From an uncultured Saprospiraceae bacterium (lineage in GTDB: Bacteria > Bacteroidota > Bacteroidia > Chitinophagales > Saprospiraceae): DNA of 64,000 nt. The position numbers were made by a program, and so were the translations under genes. Shown piece after piece: positions 26,006-34,080 of this stretch (the stretch's first letter is position 1; every line of letters begins with the position of its first letter). The notes beneath the pieces were generated by a model. It worked only from the letters and a program-made list of their open reading frames with translations. It was not told the DNA's origin and did not search any database. The DNA lies in contig CALHAM010000060.1 of assembly GCA_937934275.1 (NCBI GenBank), forward strand, positions 1 through 64,000, in the 5' to 3' direction.

Positions 26006-27676
26006 CTATGCACTGATGGGAAGTTTATCGGTGGGAATTTGACCCACTGGCGATGATTCGAATAGCTTTCGAATCGGATCGTCTACAGCAAGCGTCTCAC
26101 AGTGTACAAAATCCGCATCGCCGATTTTGTAGCGCTCGTGGAAGCCTCGCAACGCCACGCGGATGTTCTTGATAGGCGCCTTTACGGAGGCAAAATCGCG
26201 GATGATTTCCAGCACATCGAAGTCGATGTAGGCCGTGTCGGAGGCATCGATGAGCACGTTGGAGCCTTCAGGCAAGTGGTCGAGTGTGCGCTTAATGCTC
26301 GCTTTGTTTAAGAAAGACACTTCTTGCGATAGACGCACGCGAATAAGGTCCCCTTCGTGGTATTCCTCTCGGTGAAAATAGTAGGAGTTTTTGAGGTTGC
26401 CGTATAGGATGGCAAAAGCGCTGACGCCCAAGCCAACAAATACGCCAGTGAGGAGGTCCGTCAACACGATGCATACTACCGTGATGATAAAGGGCCACCA
26501 TTGATACTTGCCATAGCTCCACATTTTCTTGAAGATAGAAGGCTTAGCCAACTTATAGCCCACTACTAAGAGTACGGCCGCTAAGGCCGATAAAGGGATT
26601 AGGTTGAGGAGGTGCGGAATGGTGATAACGCTTACCAGCAAGAAGCTTCCGTGCAAGATGGTGGACATTTTGGTGCGTGCGCCCGCGCTGACGTTGGCCG
26701 AGCTGCGCACAATTACCGAGGTGATGGGTAAACCGCCAATGAGACCAGAAACCATGTTGCCAATGCCCTGGGCGCGCAGTTCCGTATTGGGGTTAGTAGT
26801 GCGCTTAAACGGGTCTTCACGGTCCATAGCCTCTATGCACAGCAAAGTTTCAATAGACGCTACAGCACATAAGGTCAGGGCTATCGTGTACACCTTCGGG
26901 TTGTTCCAAGCTGAAAAGTCGGGAAGGGTAAAAATGTTTACAAACTCTGACAGGCTGTTGGCCTGCGGGATTTTTACCAAGTGCTCAGGGCCGATGATCC
27001 AGGCCTCTAAACCCGCAGCTGTAAAAGCCGCATTCATCAACACCCCCACTACTACGGCCACCAAAGCCGCCGGAATTAAGCCCAAGAATCGCTTTACAGC
27101 CGGCCTTTCACCTATAATTAAGATAGCCAGCCCTACCAACGACACCGCAGTGGCACCCGGATGGACGTACTGCATCAGCGCGTCCCAAAAAAGGGTAAAG
27201 GTCGTCTCTCCATTGGGGCCTACAAAAGATACGCTGCCCTCCGCTTCCTTGTCGTAGCCCAAGGCGTGTGGCACCTGCTTCAAGATAATGATAACGCCGA
27301 TGCCTGTCAACATACCTCTGATGACACTGGAAGGGATGAAGTCAGCGATCCCTCCCGCTCTGAATAGCCCTAAGGCTAACTGAAGCGCACCGGCTAACAC
27401 TACGCTCAATAGAAAAACCTCAAAACTATTTAACTGCTGAATGGCCATAAGTACGATAGCCGTTAGCCCCGCTGCTGGGCCGCTGACGCTCGTATGCGAA
27501 TTACTGAGTGTACCTATCACAAGACCACCCACAATGCCGGCAATCATTCCTGAGAATAGCGGTGCACCCGAGGCCAAGGCGATGCCTAAGCACAGCGGCA
27601 ATGCCACTAAAAACACGACAATGGAGGCCGGCAAATCGTATCTTAAGTTGACTAAGTATTTTTTTAGCGCGTTCAT
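26006..27676 (-). CDS. SulP-family anion transporter with STAS domain
   Basis: Inner-membrane permease for sulfate, bicarbonate or another inorganic anion. It is 556 residues. It starts DLPASIVVFLVALPLCLGIALASGAPLFSG, the SulP signature, and has about 10-12 hydrophobic helices. The C-terminal STAS domain (about 440-530) includes SFLNKASIKRTLDHLPEGSNVLIDASDTAYIDFDVLEIIRDF. Bicarbonate is a common substrate of this subgroup, but no carbonic anhydrase gene is next to it. Confidence 0.9.
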   Translation of the reverse strand: MNALKKYLVNLRYDLPASIVVFLVALPLCLGIALASGAPLFSGMIAGIVGGLVIGTLSNSHTSVSGPAAGLTAIVLMAIQQLNSFEVFLLSVVLAGALQLALGLFRAGGIADFIPSSVIRGMLTGIGVIIILKQVPHALGYDKEAEGSVSFVGPNGETTFTLFWDALMQYVHPGATAVSLVGLAILIIGERPAVKRFLGLIPAALVAVVVGVLMNAAFTAAGLEAWIIGPEHLVKIPQANSLSEFVNIFTLPDFSAWNNPKVYTIALTLCAVASIETLLCIEAMDREDPFKRTTNPNTELRAQGIGNMVSGLIGGLPITSVIVRSSANVSAGARTKMSTILHGSFLLVSVITIPHLLNLIPLSALAAVLLVVGYKLAKPSIFKKMWSYGKYQWWPFIITVVCIVLTDLLTGVFVGLGVSAFAILYGNLKNSYYFHREEYHEGDLIRVRLSQEVSFLNKASIKRTLDHLPEGSNVLIDASDTAYIDFDVLEIIRDFASVKAPIKNIRVALRGFHERYKIGDADFVHCETLAVDDPIRKLFESSPVGQIPTDKLPISA

Positions 27677-27695
27677 AAATAAGGATATTATTTTT

Positions 27696-27711
27696 TTTGA
27701 CAGAAGTCAAA
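27696..27711. promoter_or_regulatory. 16-bp perfect palindromic site upstream of the SulP gene
   Basis: TTTGAC-AGAA-GTCAAA, a perfect inverted repeat with a 4-base centre, lies 20-35 bases before the SulP ATG at 27676. It is placed where a repressor or activator could act on the start region. It is not followed by a T-run in either direction that would make it a terminator. Confidence 0.3.
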
Positions 27712-27781
27712 CAAGAAAATAGTCCATGCTGACTACAGCATGTACTAAGCACAACCAAAAAGCTGAAATAGAGTGGGAGAG

Positions 27782-28129
27782 TTAGAAGTTGCCGTCGGGC
27801 GGAGGAGACAATATCAACCGATGGGCGCAGGGATTCGCATCCTCATCTTCTGCCCTGTGGGCAGTACGACGCTGGGCAGGGTTCAAGCCCAGTAGTATCA
27901 GGTAGGAAAAATCGCTGTAAAGATGCTTGACCTCTTCCTCTAAAGAGTTGTTTTGAGGTAAGAGGGGGAAATCTTCTCTTTCTTCTTCGTTTGTATTGCC
28001 CTGCTGTGCCCCTGCAGTCGCCAATGGCAGAGGCGCCATTAGCCACAGGCGGCTCATATCGCAAAATAAGAGACATGCAACCAAGCTCAGAAGATGGATA
28101 TGACCTCGAAGACTACCTTTGTTGTGCAT
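27782..28129 (-). CDS. Hypothetical exported protein
   Basis: 115 residues, no family recognised. The N-terminus (HIHLLSLVACLLFCDMSRLWLMAPLPLATAGA) reads as a signal peptide with a possible cleavage after AGA. The mature part is short, first acidic (NTNEEEREDFPLL), with one amphipathic segment (LEEEVKHLYSDFSYLILLGL) and a basic C-terminus. It lies between the SulP gene and a divergent oxidoreductase. The gene could be real but small and fast-evolving; an overlapping shorter frame on the same strand (27843-28076) is less likely. Confidence 0.5.
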   Translation of the reverse strand: MHNKGSLRGHIHLLSLVACLLFCDMSRLWLMAPLPLATAGAQQGNTNEEEREDFPLLPQNNSLEEEVKHLYSDFSYLILLGLNPAQRRTAHRAEDEDANPCAHRLILSPPPDGNF

Positions 28130-28181
28130 AGGTATTGCAAAGGTCTTACTTTTATCTTAAACGAACACGCAAGTTCTACTA

Positions 28182-29162
28182 ATGAATGTATTAGAATTGC
28201 AACAACTAGGTCAGCCGCTTGTTCTGAGAGGGCGCGAGATACCCGAAGAGACCGCTAGTACCGCTGTAGTGCGCTTGTATGCTGCCGCCCTCAATCATCG
28301 CGACTACTGGATCAGCCAAGGGCAGTATGCTCAGATTCGCCTCCCGGCTGTTTTGGGCAGCGATGGAGCGGGCGAGTGGAAGGGGCAGCCCGTTGTGATC
28401 TATCCGGCGTTGGATTGGGGCGACAATCCCGCCATGCCGGGGCGCGCTTTTCGCGTCTTAGGCATGCCCGAAGACGGCACGTTTGCCGAATATATTCGCG
28501 TACCGCGTGCGAACTTATTTCCTAAACCGGAGCATTTGTCATGGGAGCAGGCTGCGGCTTTGCCTTTGGCCGGCCTTACGGCCTATCGAGTCTTGTTTTC
28601 TCGTTGTCGGCTGCAAGCGGGCGAGCGCGTCCTCATCACAGGCATTGGCGGTGGTGTGGCGCTCATGGCGTGTCAGTTGGCCCTAGCGGCGGGTGCGGAG
28701 GTGTTCGTTACTTCCGGCTCTGAAGAGAAAATTCAGCGAGCGATTCAATTGGGAGCAAAGGGCGGCGTTAACTATCGCACACCCGACTGGCACAAGCAAT
28801 TGCGCGAAACGGCTGGAGGTTTCGACGTCGTCGTTGACTCGGCGGGCGGCGATGCTTTTTCTTTGCTCCCTAACTTATGCCATACGGGCGCGCGCATAGG
28901 CATCTATGGCGGCGGCTTGGGAAAAATTAACGGCCTCAGCCCACAGGTCATCTTCTGGAAGCAAATCAGCCTTCACGGCTCCAGTATGGGATCACCTCAG
29001 GAGTTTGAGCAGATGCTTCACTTCGTGCAACAGCATCGCATCGCACCTGTTGTGGACACCGTTTTTCCGTTGTCCGAAGGCAATAATGCCCTTAAGCGCT
29101 TAGCCGCCGGAGAGCAATTCGGCAAAATTGTGCTTACCATTAACGGCCGCGTCGCAACTTAG
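28182..29162 (+). CDS. Zinc-independent alcohol dehydrogenase/quinone reductase-like protein (MDR family)
   Basis: 326 residues, NAD(P)H-dependent medium-chain reductase. The N-terminal GroES-like fold has ALNHRDYWISQGQYAQIRLPAVLGSDGAGE. The Rossmann fold has GERVLITGIGGGVALMACQLALAAGA. The structural-zinc Cys cluster and the catalytic-zinc Cys/His pattern are absent, which places it with quinone- or enoyl-reductase-like members. Substrate unknown. A 72-residue membrane protein follows. Confidence 0.85.
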   Translation: MNVLELQQLGQPLVLRGREIPEETASTAVVRLYAAALNHRDYWISQGQYAQIRLPAVLGSDGAGEWKGQPVVIYPALDWGDNPAMPGRAFRVLGMPEDGTFAEYIRVPRANLFPKPEHLSWEQAAALPLAGLTAYRVLFSRCRLQAGERVLITGIGGGVALMACQLALAAGAEVFVTSGSEEKIQRAIQLGAKGGVNYRTPDWHKQLRETAGGFDVVVDSAGGDAFSLLPNLCHTGARIGIYGGGLGKINGLSPQVIFWKQISLHGSSMGSPQEFEQMLHFVQQHRIAPVVDTVFPLSEGNNALKRLAAGEQFGKIVLTINGRVAT

Positions 29163-29213
29163 CGCTTCATTTGCTTTCAAGTTGAAAAAGACAAACTGCT
29201 TTAAAGTAGTACC

Positions 29214-29432
29214 ATGACAAAGCGTATTCTTGCTCTGCCGCTCCGCATCGTGTTGGTTTTCGGCGCATTTGTAGGCATGCAGTATTTTATCCCGTACTAC
29301 TTCCTAGTTGGTGGCGGTTTGATAGCCGGCATTTTTACATACTTAACCAGTAACGACCGCCCCCTCGCTTACGGCTTACTGGCCGGCAGTGTACTTTTTG
29401 GCGTATTCGCCTACGTATACGGAACGGTCTGA
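29214..29432 (+). CDS. Small hypothetical membrane protein
   Basis: 72 residues with about three short hydrophobic segments (IVLVFGAFVGMQYFIPYYFLVGGG, GIFTYLTS, and GLLAGSVLFGVFAYVYGTV) and a basic start (MTKRILALPLR). No family recognised. It is 51 bases downstream of the reductase gene, so it is likely co-transcribed. Confidence 0.7.
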   Translation: MTKRILALPLRIVLVFGAFVGMQYFIPYYFLVGGGLIAGIFTYLTSNDRPLAYGLLAGSVLFGVFAYVYGTV

Positions 29433-29442
29433 GCGCGCCTAT

Positions 29443-30054
29443 TCAATGGCCATCACCCATAGAAGGACTGAAGCTGCCAAAGCGCAGCGTAATCCCCCAA
29501 GTGAGGCTGTCGAAATCACCTGGAAGCGCATAGCCGCCCAGACCCTGTATGCCGCTTACCCAACGATAGCCGACTTGACCGGCTAATCGGAACCATTTGA
29601 GCACGTTAAGCTCCACACCTACCTCCGGAACAACAGCGAAAACGGGGTCGTTGAATCCTCGGGTACTCGATTGCTCGCGCGGCACCAAGGAGATCGCTCC
29701 CCAACCCAATTTGAGCGAACTGTAGGGGTGAATGACCCGGTGTGTCGGATACGCAACACCCAGCCAAAGCCCACCTAAGCCGAGACTGAACTCGTGCTCT
29801 ACTCCTTGAACAAACCGACGGCCAAAAACCTCTCCCTGGCCAAAACCACCAATGAAAAAATGCCCAGCTACGACGCCGCCTCCGCCGCCTGCCCCCTGAC
29901 CTACGTCGCCGGCACCGCGGCTCGACACCCAAAAAGGCCCCCCAAAACCGCCTGTGATGCGCATGTGTCCCAAAAGCGTCTTTTCTTCTTGGGCAAAGAC
30001 GGCACTAGCTGCCCCCAGGAAGAGCAGAATCATAGAGAAAAAGGTCTGTTTCAT
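29443..30054 (-). CDS. Outer-membrane beta-barrel-like protein
   Basis: 203 residues with a clear signal peptide (MKQTFFSMILLFLGAASAVFAQ). The mature protein is rich in glycine and aromatic residues, with alternating strand-like segments (FRLAGQVGYRWVSG, SLTWGITLRFGSF) expected of an 8-stranded barrel. A very Gly-rich stretch (about 45-75) is odd. It is probably a small porin-like or structural barrel; no specific role visible. It is convergent with the 72-residue gene. Confidence 0.72.
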   Translation of the reverse strand: MKQTFFSMILLFLGAASAVFAQEEKTLLGHMRITGGFGGPFWVSSRGAGDVGQGAGGGGGVVAGHFFIGGFGQGEVFGRRFVQGVEHEFSLGLGGLWLGVAYPTHRVIHPYSSLKLGWGAISLVPREQSSTRGFNDPVFAVVPEVGVELNVLKWFRLAGQVGYRWVSGIQGLGGYALPGDFDSLTWGITLRFGSFSPSMGDGH

Positions 30055-30172
30055 AATTGCGTGTTTTGAGATAAAGTTGACACCATAATTACTTTATTGC
30101 GCTAAGTTTTTATTCCTATGGGGTCTTCAAGTAAGTGCCCATGCACTGGGATGAACAGCAGTTCAGCCCTGT

Positions 30173-30269
30173 AGTAGGGTGTAACTGGATTCCCTGCCAG
30201 CACAAAATAAAATGTGCTGGTTTTCTTTGGGCGTTTCCCGCAAGACACCCTACTTTTAAGGCGTAGTAG
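30173..30269 (+). promoter_or_regulatory. Structured leader candidate upstream of the metzincin gene
   Basis: AGTAGGGTGT (30173-30182) pairs perfectly with ACACCCTACT (30245-30254). Inside is a terminator-like hairpin, CCAGCACA/TGTGCTGG (30197-30204 with 30213-30220), followed by TTTTCTTT. CTACT at 30250-30254 could instead pair with AGTAG at 30265-30269, giving two exclusive folds. No plus-strand gene ends nearby, so this is a leader or a small RNA, not an ordinary terminator. No known class recognised. Confidence 0.35.
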
Positions 30270-30321
30270 ATTCATAATCCTTAGGCAGCATATTTTAGAT
30301 CACTTGAAAACATATCTTCCT

Positions 30322-32415
30322 ATGCGCGCTCTGTTTTTAACTATTTACAGTCTTCTCGCCTTCTCGCTCCAAGCCCAATTGTATGAGCTTCCGTTTGCAG
30401 AGCCCTTCCAACGCGCTGCCGTTGTTGTAGAAGGGCGCGTTATCGCTCAACAGTCTATGTGGGACAATGGCCGGCGCAACATTTACACGGTGAATCTCGT
30501 CGAAGTAGCACGAGTGTACAAAGGCCACCACTACGTAGATAAGTACTTAAATGTCGTGACCCTCGGCGGCAGGGTTGGCAACGAAATGCAACTCGTTTCT
30601 GAGTCAGTTCAGTACAACGTCGGGGATCATGGGCTTTTTTGTCTAATTTTAGGGGCGTATGACCTACCCATCAGCCCTATTTGGGAGAACTACGGCTCGC
30701 CACACGGCTTCTTCTATTACGATGGGCAAACTTACGCTGTCGATCATCCTTTTCATTCGTTCGAGAGCGTCTCGGCTTTCCGTCAGCGCGTAGAGGCGTT
30801 GCTGGGACGGGCACAAATTATCGTCCCCGATGAGCGGTTAGACCGCCCCATTGTCGAACGCGTGATGCCGTCCATTAGCTCCTTTACGCCCACCTCTATC
30901 AGTGCAGGCACGGGCGACGTGCTGACCATCAGCGGCAGTGGCTTCGGTTCTGCTCCTGGTTCTGTGCGCTTCATCAATTCCAATACAGGGTCGGCTTTCG
31001 ACGTGGACGCTTCGGACATTACGAGTTGGTCGAATACGGAAATCACGGTCGTGGTGCCCTCCACCACTGCGGTGGGCGGTTGTGCAGGCACCGGCCCTAT
31101 TACCGTTGTGGACGCGAGCAGCAACACCGCCACTAGTACTACCAACCTGACCGTTACGTTTGCTTACACGAATTTTTTGTTTAGCGGCAACAAAACCGGC
31201 GCCAAATTGGCCGATGTAAACGGCCTTGGAGGTCTTACGTATACGTTTAGCACAACCTTGTGCACCAGTTCGCAGCAAGATGCCGTTAACGCCATCGGAC
31301 GTGCCTTGCGCGAGTGGCGCTGCGTTTCCGGGGTAAACTGGAGGCTAAGTACTAGCACAACGACCGTCAACTCCGAGGCAAGCGACGGCATCAGTGTCAT
31401 CACCTACGACGTAGGTACTCCCCTGCCCGGCGGGGTCTTAGGCCGAGCCACAAGCCGCTACAATGCCTGCTTTAGCGGAGGGAACTTCCACTGGCGCGTC
31501 AATGAGATAGACATCAACATGCGCCAGACCGGTGTAACCTGGTACTTCTGCGACAATTCCACAGTGCCCAGTGGCCACTACGACTTTCAGAGTGTGGCTT
31601 TTCACGAATTTGGCCACGGCCACCAGTTGGGGCATATTGTAGATAACACAGCCGTGATGCACCGTTCTATTGGGCCGGCGCAAGCCCGCCGCGTGCTCAA
31701 CACCAACGAGGAGGCGGGTGCCAACTATGTTATGGGCTTGCCTGCCAACCCTTGTGGCCCAGGCGCTATGACCCCGCTCTCGCATCCGGCCTGCTTAAGC
31801 TTGACGCCGCCCAGCGACTGCAACAGTGCTGGCTCTTGCACTGCTCCGCTACCGGTGGAACTCGTTGCCTTTACGGCTCAAGCCACCGACGGTGGTGTAC
31901 GGCTGAAGTGGGAAACGGCCACTGAACGCAACAACGACTTCTTCACGCTCGAGCGCTCTACGGACGCCGAACGCTTCCAGCTGGTAGGGCGGGTACGCGG
32001 CGCTGGCAATTCGGCCGAGCTCAGGCAGTACGAATTCTTGGATGCTACCCCGCAGCCTGGGCTAAACTACTATCGCCTTTGGCAAACGGACTACGACGGA
32101 AGGGCCACCCTATTGCGAACGGTTAGCGTCCTCTACAGCGACGAGTTGGGCGCCGAGGCCTTGCGAGTCTTTCCTAACCCATGGGTGAGCGACCAGCTGC
32201 ACTTAGAGCTGAGCAGCCACTTGGCGGGCAGCAGTGCCGAAATCGTGCTTTTCGACGCTCTTGGGCGCGAAGCTGCGCGTCAAGCCGCTGTTGCCCAGGC
32301 CTATGTCTCGGTTGATTTAGCCGCCCATCACCTATCGCCCGGTATCTACGTTCTTTGCCTTTGGCTCCCCGAGCAGCGCGCGTGGCTTGGCCCCGTCCGC
32401 GTATGGAAGCCCTAA
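30322..32415 (+). CDS. Secreted metzincin metalloprotease with TIG domain and T9SS sorting domain
   Basis: 697 residues from the ATG at 30322, where a signal peptide begins (MRALFLTIYSLLAFSLQAQ). An N-terminal region of ~180 residues is followed by an IPT/TIG domain (about 182-275, SSFTPTSISAGTGDVLTISGSGFG). The protease domain carries HEFGHGHQLGH at 428-438: His 428, 432 and 438 bind zinc, Glu429 is the catalytic base, and AVMH is a Met-turn. The usual Gly of HExxHxxGxxH is shifted by two. The C-terminal ~85 residues (VFPNPWVSDQLHLEL to the end) are a type A sorting domain for type IX secretion, so the protein is exported to the surface or medium. Confidence 0.88.
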   Translation: MRALFLTIYSLLAFSLQAQLYELPFAEPFQRAAVVVEGRVIAQQSMWDNGRRNIYTVNLVEVARVYKGHHYVDKYLNVVTLGGRVGNEMQLVSESVQYNVGDHGLFCLILGAYDLPISPIWENYGSPHGFFYYDGQTYAVDHPFHSFESVSAFRQRVEALLGRAQIIVPDERLDRPIVERVMPSISSFTPTSISAGTGDVLTISGSGFGSAPGSVRFINSNTGSAFDVDASDITSWSNTEITVVVPSTTAVGGCAGTGPITVVDASSNTATSTTNLTVTFAYTNFLFSGNKTGAKLADVNGLGGLTYTFSTTLCTSSQQDAVNAIGRALREWRCVSGVNWRLSTSTTTVNSEASDGISVITYDVGTPLPGGVLGRATSRYNACFSGGNFHWRVNEIDINMRQTGVTWYFCDNSTVPSGHYDFQSVAFHEFGHGHQLGHIVDNTAVMHRSIGPAQARRVLNTNEEAGANYVMGLPANPCGPGAMTPLSHPACLSLTPPSDCNSAGSCTAPLPVELVAFTAQATDGGVRLKWETATERNNDFFTLERSTDAERFQLVGRVRGAGNSAELRQYEFLDATPQPGLNYYRLWQTDYDGRATLLRTVSVLYSDELGAEALRVFPNPWVSDQLHLELSSHLAGSSAEIVLFDALGREAARQAAVAQAYVSVDLAAHHLSPGIYVLCLWLPEQRAWLGPVRVWKP

Positions 32416-32423
32416 GTGCGCGC

Positions 32424-32912
32424 TTAGGAGCGTATTTTTTGCTCGATGAGCGTGGTGGAGTAGCCTTCCACAAAGGGAAGGCTTAGCACTTGCCCACCGC
32501 GCGTCAACACCACAGAAGCGCCAACGATTTGCTCAGGTGCCCAATCACCGCCTTTGACCAGAACATCGGGTTCGAGTGCCTCTATGAGACGAAGTGGGGT
32601 GTCTTCGTCGAAGACAACGACTGCATCCACCACTTGCAAGGCGGCCAGGGCATGGGTGCGCGTGGTCTCGTCGTTGATGGGGCGGCGCGGTCCTTTGAGG
32701 CGGCGCACCGAATCGCTACTGTTGAGTCCTACCACTAAGCGGTCGCCAAAGTCGCGCGCTTGCGCTAAATAGCAAATGTGACCATAATGCAGCAGGTCAA
32801 AACAGCCGTTGGTGAACACGATGCGCTCGCCGACAGCACGCCATTCTTGGATGCGTTGGAGCAGTAAATCGAGTGTGCAGATCTTCTGGCGGAGGCGCGT
32901 TAGGCTATCCAT
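32424..32912 (-). CDS. rfaE2: D-glycero-beta-D-manno-heptose 1-phosphate adenylyltransferase (HldE C-domain type)
   Basis: Forms ADP-heptose for lipopolysaccharide core synthesis. It is 162 residues, the stand-alone nucleotidyltransferase domain without the kinase domain. VFTNGCFDLLHYGHICYLAQA contains the HxGH catalytic motif, and INDETTRTHALAALQVVDAV and DVLVKGGDW are family motifs. Its start overlaps the end of the upstream flippase-like gene by eight bases, so the two are co-translated. Confidence 0.9.
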   Translation of the reverse strand: MDSLTRLRQKICTLDLLLQRIQEWRAVGERIVFTNGCFDLLHYGHICYLAQARDFGDRLVVGLNSSDSVRRLKGPRRPINDETTRTHALAALQVVDAVVVFDEDTPLRLIEALEPDVLVKGGDWAPEQIVGASVVLTRGGQVLSLPFVEGYSTTLIEQKIRS

Positions 32913-33972
32913 AGGGCGAGATTTCTCTGGCTGCGGCAGAGCGGTTGAGCAGGGGTAACAACACTAAAGCCAACAAACCGCCCAGTACATTGTAAAAAAT
33001 TTGCACTGCAAAAAAGGTAATGTTGGCGTATGAGAAAGCATCGTCGCTGCGAACGGCGTATAGCGCCAGCCCTGCCATAGCCAAAGCATGGAACGACCCC
33101 ATGCCGCCCGGCGAAGGAATAACAAAACCTAACGTACCGAACACAAACACCATTAGCGTTGCTCCCCAATCTAAGTGCGACGTCGGGCCGAAAGCCCTGA
33201 GGCTGAACCACGTCTGTAGGTAAAACATGACCCAAATGCCCAATGAACAGGCTAAAAATACACTTGCGCGCTTCAGTCGAAAGACACTGCGCAACCCCTC
33301 TAAAAAGCCCACTATCAGGCCAGCTATTTTTTTGAAAAAGGTCAGGCGTTCTATTTTTGAGCGGAAGAACCACAACACAGCGCCCCCAGAAGCCAAAACG
33401 CCCCCAGCAGCCCAAAAGGCCGGGCTTTGCCACAGCGGCGTTTCTGAGCGGCGACTGTGCTGCAAAAACGCCCAGAGCGTATCGCCCTCCCACAAAAAAG
33501 CCAGCCCTACGAACAGCGCCAAACACACCATATCCATGAGCCGGTCAATGACCAAGGTGCCCATGACGCGCTCGACGGGTATGCGCTCGTAGCGCGCCAG
33601 TGCCCCAGCACGCACTACTTCGCCCAGGCGCGGCAAGCCGAGATTGGCAAAATAGCCCAGTACGATCGTCCAAAACGCATTGCTCAACTGCGCCCGATAG
33701 CCCATAGGCTCTAACAGCACCAGCCAACGCCAGGCGCGCAGCAGAATGCTGATGGTAAACGCCGCCCAGACTAACACCATCCAGCCCAAGTGAACACTAG
33801 AAAAATCGGACATCAGCTTATCCAGCAAACGACATTCCTGAGCCGGAATGCCGTCTAGGCGGCATTGTTCCTGGTAAGCGGCATTTTGATGTCGAAACAC
33901 CAGCGCCAGCAGCAATACGCCAATGCCGAAAAACAGCAGAAAGCGGAGGGCCTTTTTCCATGCGGAGGTCAT
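32905..33972 (-). CDS. Flippase-like integral membrane protein (UPF0104/LPG synthase membrane-domain family)
   Basis: 355 residues with seven or eight membrane helices, from LLFFGIGVLLLALVF to NVLGGLLALVLLPLL. GYFANLGLPRLGEVVRAGALARYERIPVERVMGTLVIDRLMD is the family signature (lysylphosphatidylglycerol synthase TM region/AglD). Such proteins are linked to lipid or lipid-linked sugar translocation; the substrate is not predictable. Overlap with rfaE2 suggests an envelope role. Confidence 0.85.
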   Translation of the reverse strand: MTSAWKKALRFLLFFGIGVLLLALVFRHQNAAYQEQCRLDGIPAQECRLLDKLMSDFSSVHLGWMVLVWAAFTISILLRAWRWLVLLEPMGYRAQLSNAFWTIVLGYFANLGLPRLGEVVRAGALARYERIPVERVMGTLVIDRLMDMVCLALFVGLAFLWEGDTLWAFLQHSRRSETPLWQSPAFWAAGGVLASGGAVLWFFRSKIERLTFFKKIAGLIVGFLEGLRSVFRLKRASVFLACSLGIWVMFYLQTWFSLRAFGPTSHLDWGATLMVFVFGTLGFVIPSPGGMGSFHALAMAGLALYAVRSDDAFSYANITFFAVQIFYNVLGGLLALVLLPLLNRSAAAREISPYG

Positions 33973-34004
33973 CGGAAGCTCTCAGGTCTTTTTGATTGAG
34001 CGAG

Positions 34005-34012
34005 CAAAGATA
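34005..34012 (-). promoter_or_regulatory. Candidate -7 box (TATCTTTG) for the flippase-rfaE2 pair
   Basis: The minus strand reads TATCTTTGC, a full TAnnTTTG match 32 bases before the ATG at 33972. No -33 TTG is apparent. Confidence 0.45.
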
Positions 34013-34080
34013 AGCCGCGATTGTGGGCGAGCTGGACGCCTCCGTCCGGTGTAAAAGGAAAAGAAGCCGCGCTCATTGGC

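Noticed and set aside
32900-33526. 208-codon minus-strand frame in another phase of the flippase-like gene
   Set aside because: Overlaps a clearly conserved membrane protein on the same strand; no signature.
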